From Pseudomonas sp. Marseille-Q3773 (GTDB lineage: Bacteria; Pseudomonadota; Gammaproteobacteria; Pseudomonadales; Pseudomonadaceae): DNA of 64,000 nucleotides. Shown here piece after piece: positions 1 to 6,179 of this stretch. The first letter of the stretch is position 1; each line of letters opens with the position of its first letter. The notes beneath the pieces were generated by a model. That model worked only from the letters and a program-made list of their open reading frames with translations. It was not told where the DNA came from and did not search any database. The position numbers were made by a program, and so were the translations under genes. The DNA lies in assembly GCF_916618955.1 (NCBI RefSeq), contig NZ_OU745390.1, positions 62,001 through 126,000 of the forward strand. Reading direction: 5' to 3'.

Positions 1-2
1 AG

Positions 3-152
3 AAAGATGCGGCAGACCTTTGCGGTGCAGTTTGTCGTGATACAGCTGCGTTGCGAGCTAATTTAACGAGCCGAGGCTACGACTCAAAGCTTGTGGATGA
101 AACCGTTAAAAAAATTGTGGAAAGAAATCGTCAGACAGGGGTTATTGAATAA
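3..152 (+). CDS. C-terminal end of a polymorphic toxin (partial, runs off left edge)
   Basis: An open frame enters from the left edge and gives 49 residues ending in VERNRQTGVIE before TAA at 150-152. The stop overlaps the ATG of the next gene (taATGa), the arrangement typical of a toxin translationally coupled to its immunity gene. The visible tail is mainly helical and charged, with no catalytic motif I recognise. The toxin body (CdiA/FhaB- or Rhs-type) would lie left of the window. I infer the role only from the coupling and from the similar cassettes that follow; the nuclease or other activity cannot be named. Confidence 0.55.
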   Translation, partial: KDAADLCGAVCRDTAALRANLTSRGYDSKLVDETVKKIVERNRQTGVIE

Positions 153-610
153 TGAATGCTTGGTCGGATTTTGTTCGAGCTCTTGGTCAAGGCGAGGAAG
201 AGCCGATAGTGACGGAGGTGTGTCACAGGGTTGGAGAGCTTCCGATCATTTTAGAAACCCCAGACAGTTATAATGATTCGGTGGGGAAAACCAAGTTTTA
301 TAAATTTTTTGAGTCAGGTTTGGAATTTGGGTTTCGCGCGGGAAAATTAAACCATATTCATTTTTTTGTACAAGCTCATGAGGGGTATTCTGCGTATAGA
401 GGGGATATGCTTGGTCGCGTGGCTCAGGCGTGGAGTGAACAAGAGGTTCTTCAAGAGCTAGGTCGTGCCGATAAAGGGGGGCAAGGTAGGCTTGATATGT
501 TAATCGGCTATGTGCATCCGTGGGTGAAGTACGAGTTTGGGATGCATGCTTTGCGTATGGAATTTTCTAAAGATGGTAATTTGTGGAAGGCAACTCTAAT
601 GTCTGCTTGA
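152..610 (+). CDS. Immunity protein of cassette 1
   Basis: A 152-residue acidic, cytoplasmic protein with no signal peptide or membrane segment. The ATG overlaps the upstream toxin stop, so the start is well fixed. A central stretch (about residues 65-110) with FFVQAHEGYSAYRG followed by an LG-containing turn resembles the layout of several small immunity families of polymorphic toxins, but I cannot assign a Pfam name. Base composition is more AT-rich than the core genes further right. Expected role: binding and neutralising the toxin encoded immediately upstream. Function is inferred from context. Confidence 0.6.
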   Translation: MNAWSDFVRALGQGEEEPIVTEVCHRVGELPIILETPDSYNDSVGKTKFYKFFESGLEFGFRAGKLNHIHFFVQAHEGYSAYRGDMLGRVAQAWSEQEVLQELGRADKGGQGRLDMLIGYVHPWVKYEFGMHALRMEFSKDGNLWKATLMSA

Positions 611-655
611 TGGAGTGAGCATAAGGGGTGGTTGAAATTTGCTTGATATTCAATT

Positions 656-1162
656 GGTGCAAAAGGAACTGCTACGGCTGGTGCGCAAGCAGCCTCTACA
701 CTTCCGAAGAACTTTAACGAGTCAGTTCTCGGTCATAACACCCAGATCGGCGTTCGAAACAGTAAGGCGGGTACGACTTCTGGTGCCCACAACAATGATG
801 CATTCATGGAGTCGGTTGAGAAAACCGGTGCGAAGATTTCCAACAAGATCACAGATAGTCGTTTCCCAGGGGTTGTTGAATACAGCTATCAGTTGCCTAG
901 AACTAATACAAAGGGTGAATTGATTGGTGGGTATAAACCGCTGTCCACGAAAACAACTTACGATTCAAAAGTACTGTCGGACAGTAAGGTGGCTGATATG
1001 TCTAGTCGTGCGGCAGTCCAGGCTGAGTCTGTTTTCCAAACTAATCCAGCCTTGAGAGAGGCTAGTATTAAAATTGATGGTTATTACTTCCAGGTGACAC
1101 GTAATAGCAAGACTGGAGAAATAACAAACTCCTTCATCGCTATGCCGCCCAGGACAAAATGA
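656..1162 (+). CDS. Orphan toxin C-terminal module 2 (EndoU/CdiA-CT-like RNase), no start codon at its 5' edge
   Basis: The frame opens at the junction decamer GGTGCAAAAG (656-665, Gly-Ala-Lys-Gly) and runs 168 codons to TGA at 1160-1162. There is no natural start at the junction; the first ATG is at 806. This is what is expected of a displaced 'orphan' C-terminus that can only be expressed after recombination into the full-length toxin gene. The sequence contains TSGAHNNDAF (residue 46 onward), a YSYQLP strand and KTTYDSKVLSD. These resemble the CdiA-CT EndoU-type tRNA/RNA nucleases, where the GAHN/GGHS histidine is catalytic. The family assignment is from memory. The downstream CdiI-like immunity gene overlaps by four bases and supports it. 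Confidence 0.6.
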   Translation, partial: GAKGTATAGAQAASTLPKNFNESVLGHNTQIGVRNSKAGTTSGAHNNDAFMESVEKTGAKISNKITDSRFPGVVEYSYQLPRTNTKGELIGGYKPLSTKTTYDSKVLSDSKVADMSSRAAVQAESVFQTNPALREASIKIDGYYFQVTRNSKTGEITNSFIAMPPRTK

Positions 1163-1557
1163 TGGCTATTTTATCTTGGCTTGAAACGCTCAAGAAATCA
1201 TTCGCTTCCACCGGTCTGGATTATGAAGACCTCTACGAGCTAATAGAGGCATCTATAGAGAGGGGGAGGACCAATTTTCCGGCGTTTATCTATGAGGCTT
1301 CGAAGGGTTTCGGCTTCTCTGTGGGCGAAGGGTATTTCTATTCTCTTGATCAGGATTGGGATGATCCTGAAGAATTTAATGAGGTTAGTTTCTTTTTGGG
1401 GGAGGTGGAGACCTCAAGTATTCCTGTATTCGATTATGTTTTTTTAATGAAAATTGCGGCCGATGTTTACTCTGCGTTCTTCCCTGAAGAGAGGGGTAGT
1501 GTTTTAAATTCGGCTAAAAGATTAGAAGAGCGTTACTCAAAGAAATCCCCGGTCTAG
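1159..1557 (+). CDS. CdiI-like ribonuclease-toxin immunity protein (cassette 2)
   Basis: A 132-residue acidic protein starting at ATG 1159; the ATGA overlaps the TGA of the toxin module, indicating translational coupling. The order of motifs, GFSVGEGYF near residue 55, an acidic DWDDPEEF segment, then FDYVFLMKIAADVYSAFFPEE, resembles the 'ribonuclease toxin immunity protein CdiI' group that partners EndoU-type CdiA toxins. A hairpin terminator begins at its stop codon. The gene is intact although its toxin module has no start, so it could still protect against neighbours carrying the same toxin. Confidence 0.65.
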   Translation: MMAILSWLETLKKSFASTGLDYEDLYELIEASIERGRTNFPAFIYEASKGFGFSVGEGYFYSLDQDWDDPEEFNEVSFFLGEVETSSIPVFDYVFLMKIAADVYSAFFPEERGSVLNSAKRLEERYSKKSPV

Positions 1558-1575
1558 CCGGGGCTATATATTTTA
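1547..1575 (+). terminator. Rho-independent-type terminator after cassette 2
   Basis: CCCCGG (1547-1552) pairs with CCGGGG (1558-1563) across a five-base loop that contains the immunity gene's TAG stop, followed by the AT-rich tract CTATATATTTT. Confidence 0.7.
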
Positions 1576-1586
1576 CTCAGCAGTAA

Positions 1587-2257
1587 TTTAGCCATGCGCT
1601 GTCGGGCAGCGACTGGTCGCCAATAGGCGTTGTTGCCAATCCGTATGTGAAGGCTATTAGAGCTAGCGAGCTGATTGCGGAATGGAGAGGGCAAGGGTTA
1701 AGTGAGGAGGAAATCAATGAGCGGGCACGTCAGGATGGCTTGCTCGGCTCGACTTTGGCGCCGGTGGATGTGCCAGGGATCATCAGCCTTGTCGATAAAG
1801 GTGCTTCGCGGGATGATGTAGTAAAATTTGCGGCGGTGCTGATACTAGGCAAAGCTACCAGCGGTGCAAAAGGGGCTCTAAATTCGACTCTGGCGAGAGA
1901 CGAGTTAATTTCTGGTTTGCCTGCAGGTACCAAGATCACTCCTGAAAGCGTTGTCGACATTCGAAAATTACCAGATGGTCGGACCGTATGGCTTGAAACT
2001 GGCAGCGATGCTGCCGGGTTGCAACATATCTACAAACGGCACGAAGTCGATTTCGTCAACAAAGGAATATTACGCGACGAGATTCCGACAGTTGTAATGA
2101 GTGCTCTTGAGCGTGGAAAAATTGTTGGCACAAATGGCTCGGCCAATGTTTACCGCATCACACATAATGGTGTTGAGCAAAATATTGCCATTGGGTTGGC
2201 TCAAACGGTTTCGTGGTTCGAGCGAATCCGGTCAGTACTTGGAAACCATTGCCATGA
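1587..2257 (+). pseudogene. Orphan toxin module 3 with part of the pre-toxin region; broken by a one-base deletion
   Basis: The frame opens after an in-frame TAA (1584-1586) and reads a pre-toxin segment (ASELIAEWRGQGLSEEEI, then LLGSTLAPVDVPGI). It passes the shared junction GGTGCAAAAG (1863-1872) and enters a toxin domain with TVWLETGSDAAGLQHIYKRH. The GLQHIYKRH stretch recalls BECR-fold nucleases (barnase/EndoU/colicin E5/RelE-like), which is only an inference. Around 2190 the frame is lost. Restoring one G in a GGG run gives GVGSNGFVVRANPVSTWKPL, ending in TGA at 2255-2257, exactly overlapping the next immunity ATG. As it stands, the frame instead runs on to 2279. This module carries more upstream toxin sequence than the others. 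Confidence 0.7.
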
Positions 2258-2544
2258 TCAAATTGAGACTAGCGAATGAATATTTGACTGGGCCGATATT
2301 CTGCCCGGAGCCGGATGCTATGGGGCACATTGATGTTGACGATGTGCCCATTTCTCAAGAGCTGAGGGCCGAAATCAGTGCCTGGGACAGTGAATATCAG
2401 GCGACATTCAACAGCGACTACCCGCCCGATTCTGGATTTAGCTCGCCTGAGGCGGAACTACGGCATATAGCTGAGGGGAAGCAACTGGCCCAAAAATTAC
2501 AGCAAGAGCTAGGGGGTGGGTATACGGTCGAATATTGTCCATAA
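2254..2544 (+). CDS. Immunity protein of cassette 3
   Basis: A 96-residue acidic protein beginning MIKLRLANEYLTGPIF. I chose ATG 2254 rather than the longer upstream reading because it forms an ATGA overlap with the repaired toxin stop, as in the neighbouring cassettes; the upstream part of the frame is only the out-of-frame toxin. There is no signal peptide or membrane segment and I do not recognise a family. The frame is intact although its partner toxin is frameshifted, so it survives as an orphan immunity gene. Confidence 0.65.
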   Translation: MIKLRLANEYLTGPIFCPEPDAMGHIDVDDVPISQELRAEISAWDSEYQATFNSDYPPDSGFSSPEAELRHIAEGKQLAQKLQQELGGGYTVEYCP

Positions 2545-2557
2545 TCGATAATGCTTC

Positions 2558-2974
2558 GGTGCAAAAGGAACTGCGAATTTACCTGCTGCGACCTGGAAGG
2601 GCTCTGGCCCTGCACCGGGCGTTTTAGGCTTGGAGCCTGGCTCACTGTCTTCTAACGCCATTTAGAACTATTAGCCCAGCACTAAAACTGGCTCTATAGA
2701 GTTCGTCTTTTATACTAAGACGCAAACCTTTGTTGTTGGTAAGCCGACTGACCTCCGCCCAGGTCTGTCTCCTCATCAGCAGCTTGTAGACTAAATTAAA
2801 GCCTCTTACAGTACTGCGGTTGGCGGTATGTTTAGGCGCGGGAAGAGCGGAGATTTTATAACTAACGAGTTTAGTGGCTATTATTGGAGGAGCTGGGTGC
2901 CAGAAGTTCGTAGTTTGTTTGAGCTGACTATGAGTAAGTACGGAGTAAAGGTTGAGCATAGGCCAGGGATCTGA
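2558..2974 (+). pseudogene. Orphan toxin module 4 (polymorphic toxin type 43-like), three nonsense codons
   Basis: Starts at the junction GGTGCAAAAG (2558-2567). A single reading frame (frame 2) spans the whole module to TGA at 2972-2974 but is interrupted by TAG 2663-2665, TAG 2672-2674 and TAA 2792-2794. The core reads FVVGKPTDLRPGLSPHQQLV and, after the third stop, YSTAVGGMFRRGKSGDFIT, then NEFSGYYW. The GGMFRRG/TNEFSG pattern is what I recall of polymorphic toxin type 43 nucleases. Because only substitutions, not frameshifts, separate it from an open frame, it decayed by point mutation. The immunity gene begins five bases after the stop. Confidence 0.65.
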
Positions 2975-2978
2975 TCAG

Positions 2979-3353
2979 ATGGAATATATCTTAGAAAATG
3001 GCCTTAAACTGTCTCGTGACGTGAGTGGTGAGTGGCGGATAGCGGGAGCGAGTCAATCTTTCTACCTTAAAGGAGCTGAAGATTTCTGGAGGGTCGTTAG
3101 CTTGCTTGAAATACCCTACAAGAAAGCCAGATCAATACTTGGGGATGAATTTTCTTATCCAAGTGTAATTTTGGCGGGTTTGGATAGCAAATCTGGGTAT
3201 TGGATTGGTTTGGCTTTATCCTGGGTCGGCCAGGGAGGGTTCTATTCGGATAGGGCGGTTGTTATAAAGCTGCGCGAGTTAATTGAGGCTGATCAGCTTT
3301 CGCAAGCTGATAGAAGTAGTGCCAAATCATTTATTTCAAAAGGCGTGATATAA
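2979..3353 (+). CDS. Immunity protein of cassette 4
   Basis: A 124-residue protein beginning MEYILENGLKLSRDVSG. ATG 2979 was chosen over an upstream TTG (2952) because the latter lies inside the toxin module. No membrane segment or signal is seen. The segments EDFWRVVSLLEIPY and ILAGLDSKSGYWIGLALSW are typical of compact alpha/beta immunity proteins, but no family is recognised with confidence. The partner toxin is dead while this frame is open. A hairpin terminator follows directly. Confidence 0.6.
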   Translation: MEYILENGLKLSRDVSGEWRIAGASQSFYLKGAEDFWRVVSLLEIPYKKARSILGDEFSYPSVILAGLDSKSGYWIGLALSWVGQGGFYSDRAVVIKLRELIEADQLSQADRSSAKSFISKGVI

Positions 3354-3354
3354 A

Positions 3355-3383
3355 AATCCCCCGGTACTGCCGGCGGATTTGTT
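3355..3383 (+). terminator. Terminator after cassette 4
   Basis: AATCC-CCGG (from 3355) pairs with CCGG-GGATT (to 3379) around a short loop, followed by TGTTTT. It lies two bases after the immunity stop, mirroring the terminators after cassettes 2 and 5. Confidence 0.6.
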
Positions 3384-3384
3384 T

Positions 3385-3594
3385 TCACTCCGTCGTAATC
3401 ACCAAACAGCCCTGCATGACCCTGATGCGTATCCGTTCGTTGACCTCGAACCCGGCCCGTTGCAGCCAGTAGCCGCGTAGCTTGATGCCGCTGCTTGTGG
3501 TTAGCGGGCCGACGGTGTGCAACCACCGCCGGCCCGCGTCTTTTGCGTTATCGCAAAACTCCTTTCTCTCGCTGCCGGTCAGGCAGCGCCTGTC
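3385..3594 (-). pseudogene. SymE-like type I toxin remnant, start not found
   Basis: Read on the minus strand in the same frame as, and immediately after, the XRE regulator stop. The readable C-terminal two-thirds gives RRWLHTVGPLTTSSGIKLRG, then YWLQRAGFEVNERIRIRVMQ and GCLVITTE, ending in TGA at 3385-3387. This matches the SymE toxin signature (LKGQWLEAAGF...V.VMEGCIVL in E. coli SymE), an AbrB-derived fold acting as an RNA-cleaving or nucleoid-binding toxin. A good ribosome-binding sequence (AAAGGAG) lies at about 3561-3567 on the minus strand, but no start codon sits in frame at the right distance. The N-terminus may be decayed, or the start may be non-canonical. Confidence 0.5.
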
Positions 3595-3957
3595 TTACTT
3601 CGTTGCGGGTTCGCTTTTTGCGCTGACAACCTGCCAGCGCTTGGCATCGTGCATGTGCAGCACGCTGGCAATCACGGTCCCCAGGGCTTCGCGCTCCATG
3701 TCATCAAGCTTGGCCACCGCCTCGAACTGGAGTTTCAGGCGGTCGTCCGGGCCGCGCTCTCCTTCGTCGAAAAGCAGCATATTGGCGCTAACGCTCAGAG
3801 CCAGAACGATCCGCCGGAACACCTGGATGGTGGGCTGGGTCGTGCCTGCTTCGTAGCGTCGTAGTTGCGAGATGTGCACGCCGATGGTGTCGGCCATGTG
3901 CTGCTGCGTCAGACCGCGCTCCTTGCGCAGGGCGGCCAAGCGTTGAGGAAAGCTCAT
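3595..3957 (-). CDS. XRE-family transcriptional regulator
   Basis: A 120-residue protein. MSFPQRLAALRKERGLTQQH opens a classical XRE/Cro helix-turn-helix (about residues 5-60, with VHISQLRRYEAGTTQPT as recognition region). It is followed by an alpha-helical tail (KLDDMEREALGTVIAS) that probably dimerises. The ATG at 3957 was chosen because it starts just before the HTH; an in-frame start 30 bases upstream adds only a non-conserved leader. The SymE-like relic follows directly in the same frame, so it may have regulated that toxin. It could equally come from the same lost mobile element as the primase relic to the right. Confidence 0.8.
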   Translation of the reverse strand: MSFPQRLAALRKERGLTQQHMADTIGVHISQLRRYEAGTTQPTIQVFRRIVLALSVSANMLLFDEGERGPDDRLKLQFEAVAKLDDMEREALGTVIASVLHMHDAKRWQVVSAKSEPATK

Positions 3958-4091
3958 GGGGAGAACCAGCGTTGAGAGGTGGACCATGAGTCTATGTCTC
4001 GGTTTTTCTCTGTTTGACGCAAGATGGCATATTTAGGGTTAATTAAATATATCCAATATGCTTGATGACGTGTTTTCAGGAGAATCCCCGC

Positions 4092-4440
4092 ATGGCCCGC
4101 ATCCCCCCCGCCGAGCTGGAGCGTTTGAAGCGCGAGGTATCGCTGGTTCGCCTGGTTCAGTCGCAGGGCCATGAGCTTACGAAGCGTGGCAAGGATTGGG
4201 GTCATGCGCTGTGTGTTCCACGACGAGAACACGCCGAGCCTGTAGATCTCGCCAGAGAAGAACCTGTATCACTGATTTGGCTGCGGGGCGGCGGGGGCGG
4301 TGCTGGATTGGGTGAGGAAGACCCAGGGCGTTTCGCTGCCGCACGCGGTGCAGCTGCTGCGCAACGATGCGCCGCTGGACAGTACCGAGAAGGTTCGTGC
4401 AGCTTGCAGCTTGCAGCGCCAAAAGTCGCGTCGGGGCCGT
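4092..4440 (+). pseudogene. Remnant of a CHC2 zinc-finger DNA primase-like protein
   Basis: The start is intact: MARIPPAELERLKREVSLVR, then LVQSQGHELTKRGKDW. Near 4197 the meaningful frame shifts by one base and continues as CVFHDENTPSL, TAG, ISPEKNLYH, TGA, FGCGAAGAVLDWVRKTQGVS and LPHAVQLLRNDAPL. This is the CHC2 zinc-finger module of bacterial primases (Cys-x2-His ... Cys-x2-Cys); the TGA replaces the expected Cys before FGCG. With one frameshift and two stops it cannot be functional. Such CHC2 proteins are common on integrative elements, so this probably marks a decayed mobile element inserted in the toxin array. Confidence 0.7.
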
Positions 4441-4544
4441 TTTACGCGGCGACCGAGCATCACCTGGGGGTAACCTGCTGGGAAGCTGCGCCGCGTCTGG
4501 GTTTGGACGCCTGGACAACGAAATCCGCGTCGGGCGATACAGTT
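4441..4544 (+). other. Unassigned stretch between primase relic and toxin module
   Basis: About 100 bases with no gene I can support. It connects the end of the primase remnant with the GGTGCAAAAG junction at 4545, so the breakpoint between the former mobile element and the toxin cassette should lie here. Confidence 0.3.
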
Positions 4545-4964
4545 GGTGCAAAAGCAACTGGTGCAACTGAAGTACCGGCTACGTCTGCAACTGCACGGTT
4601 AGTACTGCGGGAGGACCTTGCAGCGCAAGCCGGAATTCCTCGAATATGTTGGAAACTCTGGCGAATGTTTGGGGGGAATCCATTGAAATTCAGCAGTCGT
4701 TCAAGATGGAGGGTGCCAAGCTTACATATGTTCCGCCGAAAACTGGAACATCGGGTAACGCGCAGGTGTACAAAGTTGAAGGTAGCACAACTGCTATTAA
4801 GGTCTGCGCTTAAATAAGGAAAGTCGGTGGGTGTAAAAATTGAACCGGTGTACACAGGCGGGTCTGTAAGACCTGAGAAACTTACTGTGACCTATCAGAT
4901 AGGTTCGGAACGCCCAATAAGAGAAACCTTTGTCATTCTCCGGGTGGGATATGAGTGTGGATGA
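4545..4964 (+). pseudogene. Orphan toxin module 5, frame broken at least twice
   Basis: Begins at GGTGCAAAAG (4545-4554). The first segment (frame 0) reads ARLVLREDLAAQAGIPR. Near 4643 the frame shifts, consistent with loss of one A, and continues as NMLETLANVWGESIEIQQSF, then GTSGNAQVYKVEGSTTAIK, stopping at TAA 4811-4813. A third segment back in frame 0 (from 4818) reads KIEPVYTGGSVRPEKLTVTY and ends GYECG at TGA 4962-4964, overlapping the immunity gene. The LREDLAAQAGIPR motif is one I associate with Pseudomonas FHA/RHS toxin tails. The gap between segments 2 and 3 suggests an internal deletion as well as frameshifts. Confidence 0.6.
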
Positions 4965-5280
4965 TGAGATTTATCAAGGCATTGGTGAGGTTTTGGTTGC
5001 GATCTCTCCTGCTGATGCCGAAGTAGTACTGGTAGAGGCCGAACTTTCTCCGGAGGGGGATCACTGTAAGTTGTTATTTGATTATGTTGATCCTTCTGGA
5101 GCCAAGCAGTGGTTTTTGCCAAGTGGCGCGAAGGTGGACAGTGATTTTCTGGATCTTTTTGTTCGGCTTAGAAGTTTCTTCGAGTCAAATGGGCTTTATG
5201 CAGAAGGTAAGCCATGGAAAGGCTGTATTGTCGAACTTTGTTTGCGCAGCATGAAGATAAAGATCGACTTTATGTATTAA
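4951..5280 (+). CDS. Immunity protein of cassette 5 (YezG/DUF600-like)
   Basis: A 109-residue acidic protein starting MSVDDEIYQGIGEVLVAIS. ATG 4951 was chosen because it overlaps the toxin tail, as in the other cassettes; the longer in-frame GTG at 4930 lies inside the toxin. The pattern, an N-terminal EIYQGIGEVL helix, a middle LLFDYVDPSGAKQWFLPSG, then LRSFFESNGL and a C-terminal IKIDF strand, resembles the DUF600/YezG antitoxin family that neutralises LXG nuclease toxins. That similarity is judged by eye. The gene is intact although its toxin is broken. Confidence 0.6.
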   Translation: MSVDDEIYQGIGEVLVAISPADAEVVLVEAELSPEGDHCKLLFDYVDPSGAKQWFLPSGAKVDSDFLDLFVRLRSFFESNGLYAEGKPWKGCIVELCLRSMKIKIDFMY

Positions 5281-5315
5281 TAACTAACCTGGATTTCTGT
5301 CCCGCTTGAATAAAT

Positions 5316-5346
5316 ATAGCTCCGGCACTGCTGGGGCTATTTATTT
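5316..5346 (+). terminator. Terminator after cassette 5
   Basis: ATAGCTCCGGC pairs with GCTGGGGCTAT (two G-U pairs, three-base loop, 5316-5340), followed by TTATTT. An 11-bp stem located 35 bases after the immunity stop. Confidence 0.7.
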
Positions 5347-5380
5347 GTAAGCGTTTCATGAACCCCACATTTCAAAGCGC

Positions 5381-5739
5381 TTACCTGATCCCCGATGCTG
5401 TGGCCTGAGCGATCAGGATGGCGAGCATCTGCGCAACAAATGTTTTCTGGCTCTTGGGCAGTTGGTCGATGGCTTCCAGTTGCTGTTGCCATTTCGGAGC
5501 CGGGCCACGCTTACGCACAGTGGTTTCCTGGTGCTGACCAAACAGCTCTTCGAGTGTGGTCGAAAGGAGTCGGCCAGCTCTGGCAACGCCGCTACCTGAA
5601 TCCGCCGCTTGCCGGTCTCATAGGCTTGGATAGTCTGCTGGGACACGCCTAGCCGTTCAGCCAGTTGGGTTTGGGTGATGCCGTGTTCTTTGCGCAGGCG
5701 GGCAATCTGAATCGCCCCTGGTTTTCTAGACACCTCCAA
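5381..5739 (-). pseudogene. XRE-family regulator, frameshifted
   Basis: On the minus strand the N-terminal half reads an intact XRE helix-turn-helix (IARLRKEHGITQTQLAERLG, then VSQQTIQAYETGKRRIQVAA). After LPELAD the open frame becomes nonsense. Shifting by one base near 5563-5571 restores LSTTLEELFGQHQETTVRKR, then EAIDQLPKSQKTFVAQMLAI, ending in TAA at 5381-5383, a normal ending for this family. One base has therefore been lost. The likely start is TTG 5739 or GTG 5733, both within the arm of a perfect inverted repeat, so this gene's 5' end is duplicated in inverted orientation next to it. Confidence 0.7.
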
Positions 5740-5787
5740 GCCTCATAATGAGGCTTGGAGGTGTCTAGAAAACCAGGGGCGATTCAG
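5707..5787. repeat. Perfect 39-bp inverted repeat with 3-base spacer
   Basis: The left arm 5707-5745 (starting CTGAATCGCCCCTGG) is the exact reverse complement of 5749-5787, separated by TAA. The left arm is the 5' coding end of the XRE gene; the right arm replaces the body of the last toxin module. This length and perfection far exceed a terminator. It would form a very strong hairpin or cruciform. Confidence 0.95.
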
Positions 5788-5832
5788 TTCGCAAACTGGC
5801 ACGATCTTACTTCTTCACTGAGGGCGCAGTAA
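5781..5832 (+). pseudogene. Residual tail of the last toxin module
   Basis: Reading toward the immunity gene gives AIQFANWHDLTSSLRAQ and TAA at 5830-5832, which overlaps the next ATG (taATGg) exactly as at 150-154. Only about 14 codons lie outside the inverted repeat. I infer that the remainder of the toxin was replaced when the XRE fragment was inverted and duplicated. Confidence 0.45.
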
Positions 5833-6179
5833 TGGGGTTTCCGAGCGAAAGTGATTTTTTGGAAGAGTTTGGTATTGAACCTACTGAGGTTGATCCAAGC
5901 TTGGCCTTGTGCCGTTACACAATGAAGTCAAGAAGCAGTGATCTTGAGTTAGATATTTCTTTCAGCGCGGTTATGGAGTCATTCCAGGTTGTGTTGAGAC
6001 TCCCCATGCAGGAGCTAGCAGTCATTTCTTCTGAAAGAGTTAAATCTATCGAGGTGGTGCGAGATGGTTTTGAGGCGGGCGTCCGTGTCGTCTTTGATAT
6101 GAGTGATTCAGTTTCTGAGGCTATGGTTGTGTTTGAGCCTGATTTAAGTTGCCGATGGTGGACGTTGCGTAAAACGTAG
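5832..6179 (+). CDS. Immunity protein of the last cassette
   Basis: A 115-residue acidic protein, MGFPSESDFLEEFGIEPTEV onward. The middle alternates hydrophobic strands (LELDISFSAVMESFQVVLRL, then VKSIEVVRDGF), and the end is CRWWTLRKT. The ATG overlaps the stop of the toxin remnant, fixing the start. No signal peptide, no recognised family. With the toxin gone, this is an orphan immunity gene retained at the end of the array. Confidence 0.6.
   Translation: MGFPSESDFLEEFGIEPTEVDPSLALCRYTMKSRSSDLELDISFSAVMESFQVVLRLPMQELAVISSERVKSIEVVRDGFEAGVRVVFDMSDSVSEAMVVFEPDLSCRWWTLRKT

Noticed and set aside
4062..4817. Uninterrupted 251-residue plus-strand frame
   Set aside because: Only its first about 45 residues match a primase; the remainder is out of frame with the zinc finger and with toxin module 5. 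It is a chance read-through of two relics.
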